Shown here: piece after piece, positions 8,665 through 17,486 of the stretch
How the letters are laid out: every line of letters begins with the position of its first letter
How positions within the stretch are numbered: the first letter of the stretch is position 1
Assembly: GCA_016718845.1 (NCBI GenBank)
Contig: JADKCK010000051.1
Coordinates: 1 to 52,557, forward strand
DNA length: 52,557 nucleotides
Source of the DNA: Sphingobacteriales bacterium
GTDB lineage: Bacteria > Bacteroidota > Bacteroidia > Chitinophagales > UBA2359
Reading direction: 5' to 3'
Notes under the pieces: generated by a model
What the model was told of the DNA's origin: nothing
The model's database searches: none
Seen by the model: the letters and a program-made list of their open reading frames with translations, nothing else
Made by a program: the position numbers and the translations under genes

Positions 8665-9399
8665 GTTTTCAATTTTGTACGAATTAAAAAAGCTGTTCCA
8701 TTTCATGGATAAAACGCCCCAAAATGCTTCTTTAAAAATGCGTGTACTCATTTTGGATACACCTAGTTCGCGGTCTTTGAAGGTAATGGGTACTTCGGTA
8801 ATTTTGAAGCCCAATTGCCAAGCGGCAAATTTCATTTCTATTTGAAAGGCGTAGCCCACAAAGCGTATTTTGTTGAGGTCTATTGCCGATAAAGCGCGCC
8901 TTGTGTAGCACACAAAACCGGCGGTGGTATCGGCAACGGGCATACGAGTAACTAAGCGTACATACACCGATGCGTATTTTGACATTAAGATGCGGTCGGT
9001 GGGCCAGTTTTCTATCTGTCCGCCACTTACATACCGCGAGCCTACCGACACATCGGCACCGCCTTTGGTACACGCCTCGTATAGGTCGAGGAGTTTGGGT
9101 GGTGGGTGCGAAAAGTCGGCATCCATTTCAAAAATATAGTTGTATTGGCGTGCCAATGCCCATATAAAGCCATGTATATAGGCGGTTCCTAAGCCCAGTT
9201 TACCGCGTCGCTCTTCGATAAACAAGCGATTGGGGTATTGTAGCATCAACGATTTTACAATATCGGCAGTACCATCGGGCGAACCATCGTCTACGATTAG
9301 CACATGAAAGTCTTTGGGCAACGAGAAAACGGTGCTAATCATGGCGGCAATGTTTTCTTTTTCGTTGTAGGTGGGTATAATAATTACCGAGTCGGACAT
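8659..9399 (-). CDS. Family 2 glycosyltransferase, polyprenyl-phosphate mannosyl/glucosyltransferase type (Dpm1-like)
   Basis: A 246-residue cytoplasmic or membrane-facing GT-A enzyme that would transfer a hexose from a nucleotide sugar to polyprenyl phosphate. Motifs seen: IIIPTYNEKENI at the N-terminus, LIVDDGSPDGTADIV (nucleotide binding), MDADFSHPPPKL (DxD-type metal site) and RELGVSKMSTRIFKEA (acceptor loop). Length and order match the Dpm1-type polyprenol monophosphomannose synthases common in Bacteroidota; there is no C-terminal membrane domain. Its ATG overlaps the stop of the upstream exonuclease by one base, so the two are translationally coupled. The exact sugar is not readable from sequence. 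Confidence 0.9.
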   Translation of the reverse strand: MSDSVIIIPTYNEKENIAAMISTVFSLPKDFHVLIVDDGSPDGTADIVKSLMLQYPNRLFIEERRGKLGLGTAYIHGFIWALARQYNYIFEMDADFSHPPPKLLDLYEACTKGGADVSVGSRYVSGGQIENWPTDRILMSKYASVYVRLVTRMPVADTTAGFVCYTRRALSAIDLNKIRFVGYAFQIEMKFAAWQLGFKITEVPITFKDRELGVSKMSTRIFKEAFWGVLSMKWNSFFNSYKIENE

Positions 9400-10184
9400 T
9401 AGTTTTTCTTTTCGTTGGTTTTAAAACGGGTCGAGAGCCAAATTTCGGTTAGTTTTTGTTTGGTATCTTGTGCAAAGTCGCTTTTCATCATCCAGTCGTA
9501 GTATTGAGGTTCGCGTTTTAGCACATCAATAACTAGTTGTCCTTTATATTTACCAAAGGTAAAAACAATGTCGCCGGCTTCGTTTTTTTGCATTTTGCGT
9601 CCGCTATCCACAAAGGTGTTGTCGGTACTAAAGTTGTGTAAAAATGCTACGTTGGGTTGTAGTTGTTCGGGGTACATACCTAATTGGCCTAATAGTACTT
9701 CGTAGGTAGCTTGTACGTCGGCTTGGGCGCTGTGGGCATTTTCGAGGGTTTTGCCGCAATAGTAACGATAGGCGGAGGATAAGTCGCGTTTTTCCATTTT
9801 TTGGAAGATACGAAACGCATCGATGAAGTGACGTTTTACGCTGGCAAAATCGAGGTTACATCGCGAAAATTCTTCGGTGATAAGGGGTACGTCAAAGTAG
9901 TTCGAGTTATAGCCGGCAATGTCGGCATGGTTCATAAAGTCGAATAGTTCGCGGGCAACATCGGCAAAGGTTGGGCAGTCTTTTACATCGGCATCGCTAA
10001 TGCCATGTACGGCTGTAACAAGTGCGGGTATGGGTATGGTGGGGTTTAGGCGCATGGTTTTCCACTCCTGCAAGCCATCAACATGTATTTTTAAGAGGCT
10101 GATTTCTACAATTCGGTCGGCGGTAATGTTAATACCAGTTGTTTCGAGGTCGAAAACAACTAAGGGGCGTGTTAAATTAAGCAA
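9399..10184 (-). CDS. 3'-5' exonuclease of the DnaQ/DEDDh family
   Basis: A 261-residue protein with a complete DEDDh active site: D12 and E14 in VVFDLETTGINI, D98 in GYNSNYFDVPLI, H151 and D156 in HSAQADVQAT. Such exonucleases proofread for DNA polymerase III (epsilon subunit) or work in repair and RNA trimming. Residues 190-250 carry an added DUF3820-like segment (FTFGKYKGQLVIDVLKREPQ then YYDWMM), seen in many Bacteroidota exonucleases. The start appears to be TTG at 10184; no in-frame ATG lies just upstream and the FDLETTG strand begins at residue 11. Its stop shares one base with the GT2 start, forming a two-gene unit. Whether it is the replicative epsilon subunit is uncertain. Confidence 0.9.
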   Translation of the reverse strand: MLNLTRPLVVFDLETTGINITADRIVEISLLKIHVDGLQEWKTMRLNPTIPIPALVTAVHGISDADVKDCPTFADVARELFDFMNHADIAGYNSNYFDVPLITEEFSRCNLDFASVKRHFIDAFRIFQKMEKRDLSSAYRYYCGKTLENAHSAQADVQATYEVLLGQLGMYPEQLQPNVAFLHNFSTDNTFVDSGRKMQKNEAGDIVFTFGKYKGQLVIDVLKREPQYYDWMMKSDFAQDTKQKLTEIWLSTRFKTNEKKN

Positions 10185-10219
10185 AGTTTTTGGTATTGAT
10201 AGATGGATGATGGAGTGGG

Positions 10220-10433
10220 TTACTTAGCCTTATAAGGTACTTCGGCTTCGGCAAATAGCCGCAGTTCTGCTTTTTCGGATGCTAAAAGTGGATAGTTGCT
10301 GATAAACAATTCTTTTGCCTTTGGGTTTGATGATTGGGTGATGTTTCTCATTCCGTAGGTTAGGTTCCATGGGGTAATTTCGGCAAAACTAAATAGGGTT
10401 TTAATGTAGGTATCGCAGTGGGCTTTTTATCAT
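10220..10433 (-). CDS. Small conserved-looking protein, frame broken at its 5' end
   Basis: Removing one A from the A5 run (T5 on plus, 10424-10428) joins an ATG at 10433 to an open frame reading MIKAHCDTYIKTLFSFAEI, TPWNLTYGMRNITQSSNPKA, KELFISNYPLLASEKAELR and finally LFAEAEVPYKAK. Codon use and composition match neighbouring genes rather than random intergenic sequence, and the stop is clear. About 70 residues, soluble, charged at the C-terminus; not recognised. It lies just upstream of the exonuclease on the same strand (36 bp gap), so it may be the first gene of that unit. It could alternatively be the tail of a degraded gene. Confidence 0.4.
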
Positions 10434-10466
10434 TTGGCATGTTCAATTATTACAAACTTTTCTAAC

Positions 10467-11345
10467 TCAATACTCTACCTCTACATTAAAACCTATGCTT
10501 GGGGCAATTAGTTTCTCCCAAGTACCTTGGCTGGCTTTGCGGTAAAGTATAGGGGCACCCAAGGGCGTTACCGAAAACGAAAGCCCTTCGCCACGTCGCA
10601 TTTTTCGTTGTGCCTCGCGGGTGCTTATGTCTTTAGGCACATTTGGGTCTAAATCTTTCACCCACTCAAGGCTAACCACAAAATCGTTTTGTACCTCAAT
10701 ATTATAGGGGGTCAAATCAATGCTTATCCAACCGCTTTTAAAACCTACCTTTTCAACAAACACATTTTGGGACAAAAGGTTGTGTGTAGGCTTGCCATTT
10801 TGGGTATCGTAGATGTTGACCCTAAAAAATAAGGTATCATAGCTATTGTGTGCCACAAAACAATTAAACCGACGCACAAAGGTAGGTGTTTTTTTTGTTT
10901 TTATTAGCACTCCAAGCTCCGAACCTAAATCGTTTATTTTAAAACCAGCAGTAAATGCCTTATTTTCGGTCTCGCTACCCAAAATACGGGTCTTTAAATA
11001 GTGGGGGCGTATTGTTACCGTGGCTAACTCTACGTTGGCGGGCGTTAGATAAATGGTACTTTGTGCCTCGTGTTTTTGCAAAAAATCTGCCAACACCCAT
11101 ATTTGCGTGGTATAACCCACCATAGACAGCCGCAAAGTGTCGGTCGAGGCTATGTTTGGGACAGATAAGGCAAAGTGCCCATTTTCGTCGGATACTGTAC
11201 CCACATCGCGCCCAACAATGCCAATATTAACAAAAGGTAACACTTGCTTTGTTTGCAAATCGGCAATAGTGCCATTTATTGTTTGGGCAAACGACACTAT
11301 ACTAAATGTACTCAACAACAAAACAAACAAAGATAGCTTCGACAT
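10467..11345 (-). CDS. Exported protein with N-terminal carboxypeptidase-regulatory-like (CarboxypepD_reg) domain
   Basis: A 292-residue exported protein. MSKLSLFVLLLSTFSIVSFA is a signal peptide ending AQ. Residues 22-110 form a CarboxypepD_reg-like beta sandwich (INGTIADLQTKQVLPFVNI, GTVSDENGHFALSVP, LRLSMVGYTTQ), the domain found at the start of SusC-like receptors, but no TonB plug or barrel follows. The remaining 180 residues are beta-rich with no recognised domain. An in-frame ATG exists upstream at 11462, but the signal peptide fixes the start at 11345. It is divergent from the PKD lipoprotein gene. Likely periplasmic or surface-attached; function unknown. Confidence 0.8.
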   Translation of the reverse strand: MSKLSLFVLLLSTFSIVSFAQTINGTIADLQTKQVLPFVNIGIVGRDVGTVSDENGHFALSVPNIASTDTLRLSMVGYTTQIWVLADFLQKHEAQSTIYLTPANVELATVTIRPHYLKTRILGSETENKAFTAGFKINDLGSELGVLIKTKKTPTFVRRFNCFVAHNSYDTLFFRVNIYDTQNGKPTHNLLSQNVFVEKVGFKSGWISIDLTPYNIEVQNDFVVSLEWVKDLDPNVPKDISTREAQRKMRRGEGLSFSVTPLGAPILYRKASQGTWEKLIAPSIGFNVEVEY

Positions 11346-11412
11346 ACAATAAAATTTTATCTCCCTAATTAATACACTTTGAACCATAAATAATGTATAA
11401 CAACAAAGTTGC

Positions 11413-11445
11413 TTTAGAAAAATTAAGCAAAAACCGTTACCTTTG
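11413..11445 (+). promoter_or_regulatory. Bacteroidota promoter for the PKD lipoprotein
   Basis: TACCTTTG at 11438-11445 matches TAnnTTTG; TTTA at 11413-11416 lies 21 bp upstream in place of the usual TTTG. It is 47 bp before the ATG at 11493. Confidence 0.5.
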
Positions 11446-11492
11446 CAAAACTTTTTCAACAATTTACCTTAAACGTTTTCAAAATTCCTAAC

Positions 11493-11828
11493 ATGCACTT
11501 ACAACGATTTAGCTTTTTGCTCATTATCTTCCTATGCTCTTTCTTGGTATCTTGCTCCGAAACCGACAACCTAATTGATACCGTAAATGCGCCAACAGCC
11601 TCATTTACACTACCTTTCAACAACTGCTCGGCTCCTTGCACTGTAGTGTTTACCAACAAATCGTTAGGTGTAGAAAATCAGTACCTTTGGTATTTTGGCG
11701 ATGGCACAACCGCTACCGATTTCGAACCAACACATCAATACAACACCCCAGGTAGTTACAACATTACCTTGTCGGTTACTAATAATCTGGGTAATTCTAC
11801 CAGTACTAAACTACTAGAAGTTAACTAA
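11493..11828 (+). CDS. Small PKD-domain lipoprotein
   Basis: A 111-residue lipoprotein. The hydrophobic signal ends at the lipobox FLVSC, so Cys21 would be the lipidated residue. The mature part is a single PKD domain (residues 33-111): PTASFTLPFNNCSAPCTVVF, then YLWYFGDGTTATDFEPTHQY (the WxFGDG core) and NTPGSYNITLSVTNNLG. PKD domains mediate protein or glycan contacts at the cell surface. It is followed 145 bp downstream by the DUF885 peptidase on the same strand. No enzymatic domain is present, so a binding or structural role is inferred. Confidence 0.85.
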   Translation: MHLQRFSFLLIIFLCSFLVSCSETDNLIDTVNAPTASFTLPFNNCSAPCTVVFTNKSLGVENQYLWYFGDGTTATDFEPTHQYNTPGSYNITLSVTNNLGNSTSTKLLEVN

Positions 11829-11890
11829 TTGTTTCGGCTATACTCAACAACCACTTATGATTTGTGTAACCATCACGTTGTACAAACGTA

Positions 11891-11965
11891 GCACTGCCAC
11901 ATCACCACATCACCCCCCATCACCACATCACCACATCGAAACATCACCACATCTTATAACATCAT
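11891..11965. repeat. Short octamer array upstream of the DUF885 gene
   Basis: ACATCACC units (reverse complement of GGTGATGT) in coding-strand orientation, with one CCCCCC interruption, ending close to the ATG at 11974. It is the only member of the octamer-array family on the plus strand, and its orientation relative to the start codon is the same as for the minus-strand genes. Confidence 0.75.
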
Positions 11966-11973
11966 CTCATTTT

Positions 11974-13779
11974 ATGCAAAAATCAATCTTTTTCTTTTTT
12001 CTTTTTTGGGCGATGCTTGCCGTAGTAGCTTGCAAGCAAAACACTACCGAACCCAGCAGCACAACTAGTGCTAGTACTACACAAGCCAATGCAAGTTTAG
12101 CAAGCCTGCTCGACCAATACTACGAAGAGCGGATGAGCTATTACCCGCAAGAGGCAACGCAAAATGGCGATAACCGCTTTAACGACCAATTGCCAAACGA
12201 TATTTCGGCTGATTTTAGGGGCAAAGTTCGCGCTTTTTATCAGAAATACCAATCCGAAATACAAAAAATTGACCGCAACAGCCTAAACAGCAACGACCAA
12301 GCCAGCTACGACATTTTTACCTACGAAATGAAAATGAACCTCGAAGCACTAACCTACGATGCAGCTTGGCAAATACCCTTTCAACAGTTTTGGGGCTTGC
12401 CTATCACTATGGGGCAGTCGGGCGGCGGCGAAAGTGTGCAACCTTTTAAAACTGTAAAAGATTACGACGACTGGCTAAAACGTATTACCGCCTTTGCCAC
12501 TTGGAGCGATACCGCCATTGCCAACTTTAAAACAGGTATGGCAACAGGCAACGTTTTGCCCAAAGCATTGGTCACTAAAATGATACCTCAATGCCGCGAT
12601 TTGGTAACAAAAGACGTAGCCAAAAGCGTGTTTTGGGGTCCAATAAACAAAATGCCCAAAGATTTTTCGGCAGACGACCGCAAGCGCCTAACCGAAGCCT
12701 ACACCAATGCCATTACCCAAACCATTAACCCTACCTTTACCAAATTAGCCAACTTTTTACAAACCGAGTACCTGCCCAAAGCACGCACAACGTCGGGTAT
12801 TAACGCCCTGCCAAACGGCGATAAATACTACAACTACCTAATACGCTATTGGACAACCGCCCAAATGACCCCCGACCAAATACATGCACTTGGCGAAAAA
12901 GAAGTTGCACGAATACGCACCGAAATGGACAGCATAAAAACATCGGTTGGATTTAAGGGCGACCTAAAAGCCTTTTTCGAGTACATGAAAACCGACCCCA
13001 AGTTCTTTCCGTTCAAAACCGCCGAGAACGTGCTAGACTCGTTCCGTAACATACAAAAAGTGATTGACCCTAACCTCAAAAAAATGTTTGGCAGAACACC
13101 TAAAACACCTTTTGAGATACGCCAAACCGAAGCCTTCCGCGAAGCATCGGCAAGTGCCGAGTACATACAAGGTACTGCCGACGGCAAACGCCCAGGTATT
13201 TTTTACACGCCTATCCCCAATCCACGTAAATTTAATAGCACATCGGGTATGCAGTCGCTGTTCTTGCACGAAGCTATACCAGGGCATCATTACCAAATAT
13301 CGCTGCAGCAAGAAAACGAAGCCCTACCTAAATTCCGCCGCTTTTTGTGGTACGGAGCTTATGGCGAGGGCTGGGCTTTATACACCGAATCGTTGGGTAA
13401 AGAGTTGGGATTATACACCGACCCCTACCAACACATGGGCGCATTAGGCGACGAAATACACCGAGCCATACGATTAGTAGTGGATACAGGCATACATACA
13501 GGCAAAATGACCCGCGAACAAGCCATTAAATACATGATGGACAACGAGGCTATCAGCGAAGAAGGCGCAACTGCCGAAATTGAACGCTATATGGCAATTC
13601 CGGGGCAGGCTTTATCCTACAAAATTGGCGCCCTAAAAATACGCGAACTGCGCAACCGTAGCCAGCAAAAAATGGGCGATAAATTTAGCTTGGCTGCCTT
13701 CCACGATAACTTATTGGTTGATGGTGTACAACCCCTAGACGTGCTAGAAACAAAAATGAACAACTGGATGAACCAATAA
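11974..13779 (+). CDS. DUF885 family lipoprotein, putative metallopeptidase
   Basis: A 601-residue member of the DUF885 family. An N-terminal lipoprotein signal ends VVAC (Cys20), followed by a Ser/Thr-rich linker. The helical body contains the family hallmark FLHEAIPGHHYQ (H432, E433, H438, H439), a HExxxGHH-type putative zinc site, then YGAYGEGWALYTESLGKELG with a candidate third ligand Glu, and AIPGQALSYKIGALKIRELR near the C-terminus. The ATG at 11974 is chosen because it opens the signal peptide; upstream in-frame sequence is translated octamer repeat. DUF885 proteins are generally thought to be metal-dependent peptidases of the outer surface, but biochemical knowledge is limited. A strong hairpin terminator follows. 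Confidence 0.9.
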   Translation: MQKSIFFFFLFWAMLAVVACKQNTTEPSSTTSASTTQANASLASLLDQYYEERMSYYPQEATQNGDNRFNDQLPNDISADFRGKVRAFYQKYQSEIQKIDRNSLNSNDQASYDIFTYEMKMNLEALTYDAAWQIPFQQFWGLPITMGQSGGGESVQPFKTVKDYDDWLKRITAFATWSDTAIANFKTGMATGNVLPKALVTKMIPQCRDLVTKDVAKSVFWGPINKMPKDFSADDRKRLTEAYTNAITQTINPTFTKLANFLQTEYLPKARTTSGINALPNGDKYYNYLIRYWTTAQMTPDQIHALGEKEVARIRTEMDSIKTSVGFKGDLKAFFEYMKTDPKFFPFKTAENVLDSFRNIQKVIDPNLKKMFGRTPKTPFEIRQTEAFREASASAEYIQGTADGKRPGIFYTPIPNPRKFNSTSGMQSLFLHEAIPGHHYQISLQQENEALPKFRRFLWYGAYGEGWALYTESLGKELGLYTDPYQHMGALGDEIHRAIRLVVDTGIHTGKMTREQAIKYMMDNEAISEEGATAEIERYMAIPGQALSYKIGALKIRELRNRSQQKMGDKFSLAAFHDNLLVDGVQPLDVLETKMNNWMNQ

Positions 13780-13823
13780 ACGTTAGCCAATACTAAAACT
13801 ACAAAAGCCCCGTAACTTAAAAC

Positions 13824-13868
13824 AAAACCCGATGCTACTTTATTGTAAGGTGGCATCGGGTTTTTTGT
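13824..13868. terminator. Hairpin terminator after the DUF885 gene
   Basis: AAAACCCGATGC (13824-13835) pairs with GCATCGGGTTTT (13853-13864), followed by TTT. It lies between convergent genes and can serve both strands. Confidence 0.85.
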
Positions 13869-13939
13869 TTGGGTAAGATGATTAAATGTATAGTCAATAA
13901 AAATATTGAGTTGAGGCAATTACTGTTTGGGTATTAGGG

Positions 13940-15586
13940 TCAATCTATTTTCACTACTTTTGTTGCCCAATAATGGGTATTACTTATCATCTTTGCGATA
14001 TAAACACCATTAGGTAAATAGTTTATGTTGATGTAGTTAGTACCCAAAGGCAAGTTTTGTTGTAACACCAAATTGCCTTGGGTGTTGTATAAATAAAGGG
14101 TAGTATTTTGGGTATTAGGATTATCAACCACAAAACTTTGTGTACTTGGGTTAGGATACAAAGCAAAGCTAGCTGTTTGGGGTTTAATAGTTTGGGTAGC
14201 AATGGGGTTATTTAAGCGCACCAACAACAAATCGCTGCGGTTACTTGCCGAAGGATTAAAAACAGTTCCTAAAATCACTATTTTTTCGTTGTTTTGCAAT
14301 ACTATGCTAGCGGCAATGTTTTGTCGGGTGGTGTCGGCGGCAAATAACCATTTGCCGTGTTGTGCAAAAGTAGTATCAAGGGCGGTTTGGTTAGGATTTA
14401 GTCTACAAAGGGCATAGTAATCGGATAAGTAGCCTGTTTGGTAGTTGATAGGTTTTATAGAGCGCCCCAAGCACAACAGTTTGTTGTTTGTTTGCCAAAT
14501 CATATCCTCAATAAAGTCGAAATTGTTGTTAAAGTTGTAGCTATCGTTTAGGCTTGGGGCTTGGCACAACGAGTCGAGGGTTAATAGGTAAAAATCGCGA
14601 GGCATTACTTGGCTATTAATGTGTAGCCCTGCCAATACACTACCATCTGGTCGGGCAAGTAATTTGTTGATGTAATGATTGTTACCTTCATCAACACTAA
14701 TACCCCTTAGCCCATTTACGGCATAGGTGGTATCAAAGGTTCCGTTGGGTAGCAGTTGCATCACCAAGCCTTGGTAATTTAGCCCGTTGTTATAGCCCCC
14801 TGCGCATAATATTTTGTTGTTGGGCAGTACAATAGCGTCCGAGAAAAAGCCTCCATAGCCATGCCTTTGGTGGGTAGTGGTATCGGTGGCGTATCGGTTG
14901 GGATATATCAAGATGTTGTTACTAAAATCGAACACTACTTTACCTGTTGTGCCAAAGGTGGTGTCTAGGGTTCCGTTGGCATTAAGGCGTGCTATAGCTG
15001 TTTGGTCTTGGTGTACGCCGGCATTAGACGCAAGGGTATAGCCCCAAACCAATACTTTACCATCGGTTTGTTGGCATATATGGGCAGGCATTTCGGTGCT
15101 GCCCAAAAAATTAAACATAACACAACCATGGTTGCCAAAAGTAGTATCGGGTGTGCCGTTGGGGTTAAACTTGGCTACACAAAAAGGCTGATACTCAATA
15201 CTGTCGGGTTGGCGTGCCTGCCCTAGTACCCAAATCATTTGGTCGGGGGTAATGAGCATATCTTTGGGTTCGGAGATGATAAAGTTGCCAAAATCAAAGA
15301 TAGTGCTACCATTGTTGGTGCCAAAGGTAGTATCTATTTCGCCATTTTGGGTTAGGCGCACAAGGGCTGCATTGTTATCAAACACCCCTCCGGCACCAAT
15401 ATTGCCAACAGATGCCAACAGCACCAATTGGTTGTTGTTGGTAAGGGCTACTTTAATGGCTTGGTCGGTATAGGCTATGTGGATGCGCTTAGTGCCATTG
15501 TTGGCAAAGGTAGAGTCGATGGGGTATTGGGCAGATGCGGCTTGGCACATACACCACAGTATAAACAAGAAAAACGGTTTTTGCAT
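13940..15586 (-). CDS. Secreted delta-60 repeat protein with T9SS type A sorting domain
   Basis: A 548-residue secreted protein. A signal peptide ends QAASAQ. The body is a beta-propeller-like set of delta-60 repeats, recognisable as LVRLTQNGEIDTTFGTNNGS, VAKFNPNGTPDTTFGNHG, IARLNANGTLDTTFGTTGK and LNPNQTALDTTFAQHG. The last ~75 residues are a T9SS type A sorting domain: FALYPNPSTQSFVVDN, LYLYNTQGNLVLQQNLP and GVYIAKMI, ending in a basic KVVKID. The protein is therefore exported across the outer membrane by the type IX system and probably attached to the surface. No enzymatic residues are seen. A TAGCTTTG -7 box lies just upstream. Confidence 0.92.
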   Translation of the reverse strand: MQKPFFLFILWCMCQAASAQYPIDSTFANNGTKRIHIAYTDQAIKVALTNNNQLVLLASVGNIGAGGVFDNNAALVRLTQNGEIDTTFGTNNGSTIFDFGNFIISEPKDMLITPDQMIWVLGQARQPDSIEYQPFCVAKFNPNGTPDTTFGNHGCVMFNFLGSTEMPAHICQQTDGKVLVWGYTLASNAGVHQDQTAIARLNANGTLDTTFGTTGKVVFDFSNNILIYPNRYATDTTTHQRHGYGGFFSDAIVLPNNKILCAGGYNNGLNYQGLVMQLLPNGTFDTTYAVNGLRGISVDEGNNHYINKLLARPDGSVLAGLHINSQVMPRDFYLLTLDSLCQAPSLNDSYNFNNNFDFIEDMIWQTNNKLLCLGRSIKPINYQTGYLSDYYALCRLNPNQTALDTTFAQHGKWLFAADTTRQNIAASIVLQNNEKIVILGTVFNPSASNRSDLLLVRLNNPIATQTIKPQTASFALYPNPSTQSFVVDNPNTQNTTLYLYNTQGNLVLQQNLPLGTNYININYLPNGVYIAKMISNTHYWATKVVKID

Positions 15587-15606
15587 AACAAAGATGATTT
15601 AGGATG

Positions 15607-15614
15607 CAAAGCTA
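15607..15614 (-). promoter_or_regulatory. -7 box for the delta-60 repeat protein
   Basis: TAGCTTTG on the minus strand fits TAnnTTTG and lies 21 bp upstream of the ATG at 15586. No clear -33 TTTG was found. Confidence 0.35.
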
Positions 15615-15698
15615 AACAAAAAACACCAACTATTTTACACTAAGGTAAACAATTGGGGTTTTTAAGTTCCTATTTTTTAGCCAAAAGTATTACGTTTG

Positions 15699-15892
15699 TG
15701 GCGAAGTGGTGAATGAGTGAAGTGGCGAAGTGGTGAATGAGTGAAGTGGCGAAGTGGTGAATGAGTGAATGAGTGAAGTGGTGAATGAGTGAAGTGGTGA
15801 ATGAGTGAAGTGGTGAATGAGTGAAGTGGTGAATGAGTGAAGTGGTGAATGAGTGAAGTGGCGAATGAGTGAAGTGGCGAATGAGTGAATGA
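15699..15892. repeat. 16-bp octamer-family array between divergent genes
   Basis: About 12 units of GAATGAGTGAAGTGGT (two octamers) with GAAGTGGC variants on the plus strand. It sits 113 bp upstream of the delta-60 gene in the same relative orientation as the other arrays. It is followed by a dispersed GAGCGTAGTCGAAAC motif, which also occurs near 39997, and a GTAGCACTGCTA motif. The remaining sequence to 16200 is AT-rich with no gene. Confidence 0.88.
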
Positions 15893-16208
15893 GCGTAGTC
15901 GAAACAGGAGGGAATGTGGTGATGTAGCACTGCTATGTCTGTAACGTTGATGATACAAATCATAAGTCATCATAAAAACCATAAAAAATCAGCGTTCTAT
16001 TTTGCGATGTGGCGATAAATCACAAAAAAATGTACAAGCATTCTAGTGCCAAAATATAGACAATACTATATTGCCTTAAAAAAACCTTCGAGGGAGAAAA
16101 CTAGGTTGACCTACCCCAAAGAGAGGTGGCTATGAATAAAAAACGGAGTGTTGTTCAATGTTGTTATTTAATTTGTTTCGGTATAGGTTAATTTTCAGAA
16201 ATAATGCG

Positions 16209-16216
16209 TACCTTTG
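16209..16216 (+). promoter_or_regulatory. -7 box (TACCTTTG) that fixes the lepB start
   Basis: TACCTTTG matches the Bacteroidota -7 consensus. It overlaps the reading frame of a longer candidate start at 16204, which would then precede the transcript start; this favours ATG 16258. Confidence 0.5.
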
Positions 16217-16257
16217 TGGGTGCAAATAACTATCAATTTTCAATTTTCCGAATAATA

Positions 16258-17361
16258 ATGACCACCGAAAACGAGACACTTATTACCGAAACTCCCTCAA
16301 AGAAAAAAAAATCTGTTGTGCGCGAATGGATAGAAGCCTTGTTGCTGGCGCTGATAGCAGCCACCCTCATCCGTACTTTTTTGATAGAAGCCTATACCAT
16401 ACCTACCTCGTCGATGGAAAAAACCCTTTTGGTAGGCGATTATTTGTTTGTGAGCAAACTTAACTATGGTCCGCGCATACCTATTACGCCTTTGGCTTTT
16501 CCGTTGGCACACAATACCATGCCTTATACCAATGGTAAATCGTATAGCGAAGCCATAAAACTGCCTTACTACCGCCTGCCCGGTTTTTCGAGCATCAAAA
16601 ACAACGATATTGTGGTATTTAACTACCCCATGGACGATGAACGCCCCGTTGATAAGCGCGAAAATTACATTAAACGCTGTGTTGCACTGCCAAACGACCA
16701 ACTTCAAATTGTAAATCGCCAATTGCAAATTAACGGACAAGCGGCTTATATGCCCCCAAATATGCAGTTCGAGTATTTTGTGCAAACAGAAGATAAACCT
16801 ATCAACGAAAAAGCGGTATTAAACATGGGTGTCAACGAAGGAGGACAAGTTATATCCGACAGTGGATTTTTGTACAAATATACCCTCACTAATCAAAACC
16901 TACCCCAAATAGCTGCCCTGCCAAATGCTACCTTAGATACTATTGTGCGACCCAAAGGCATCTTTATCCCCGAGGAACCCGTTTTTCCGCAAGACCCCCT
17001 GCATTATGCTTGGAACATAGACAACTACGGACCGCTTACCGTGCCTGCCAAAGGGCTAACTGTTACCCTCGACTCGGCTAATGTGGTGCTGTATCGTCGT
17101 ATTATCGAAAACTACGAGGGCAACACCTTAAAACAAGAAGGTAACAAGTTTACTATCAACGGAGAAGAAACCAATCAGTATACCTTTAAAATGAACTATT
17201 ACTTTATGATGGGCGATAATCGCCACAACTCTGCCGACTCGCGCTATTGGGGCTTTGTACCCGAAGACCACATAGTAGGCAAAGCCGTCATGACGTGGCT
17301 GTCTATCGAAGATGGTAAAATACGCTGGGATAGGGTGCTGAAATGGATAACAAACAACTAA
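16258..17361 (+). CDS. lepB: Signal peptidase I
   Basis: A 367-residue membrane-bound serine protease that cleaves Sec and Tat signal peptides on the periplasmic side. A basic N-terminus (SKKKKSVVREW) precedes one membrane span (about 26-44). The catalytic Ser is S52 in YTIPTSSMEKTLLVGDY, and the general base Lys is K139 in RENYIKRCVALPND. The box E motif MMGDNRHNSADSRYWGFVPE is complete. A ~130-residue insertion between the Lys region and box E makes it longer than the E. coli enzyme, as is usual in Bacteroidota. The ATG at 16258 is preferred because the -7 box lies within the longer reading. A strong terminator follows. Confidence 0.95.
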   Translation: MTTENETLITETPSKKKKSVVREWIEALLLALIAATLIRTFLIEAYTIPTSSMEKTLLVGDYLFVSKLNYGPRIPITPLAFPLAHNTMPYTNGKSYSEAIKLPYYRLPGFSSIKNNDIVVFNYPMDDERPVDKRENYIKRCVALPNDQLQIVNRQLQINGQAAYMPPNMQFEYFVQTEDKPINEKAVLNMGVNEGGQVISDSGFLYKYTLTNQNLPQIAALPNATLDTIVRPKGIFIPEEPVFPQDPLHYAWNIDNYGPLTVPAKGLTVTLDSANVVLYRRIIENYEGNTLKQEGNKFTINGEETNQYTFKMNYYFMMGDNRHNSADSRYWGFVPEDHIVGKAVMTWLSIEDGKIRWDRVLKWITNN

Positions 17362-17373
17362 GCACCAAACACA

Positions 17374-17407
17374 AACAGCCTGTAGCATTTGCTACAGGCT
17401 GTTTTGT
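17374..17407 (+). terminator. Terminator after lepB
   Basis: AACAGCCTGTAGC (17374-17386) and GCTACAGGCTGTT (17391-17403) form a perfect 13-bp stem with a 4-nt ATTT loop, followed by TTG. Confidence 0.9.
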
Positions 17408-17486
17408 GTATTATGATACCCTTATGCCGTTGCGGGTATCGTACAAACAACAATTATTGGCAGTGGCGTAGAAAAAATGTTGCGAT

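Noticed and set aside
11857..11973. Longer N-terminus for the DUF885 gene
   Set aside because: The extension is translated octamer repeat; a typical lipoprotein signal begins at 11974.
16204..16257. Longer N-terminus for lepB
   Set aside because: The -7 box TACCTTTG lies inside it, so the transcript would start downstream of that ATG.
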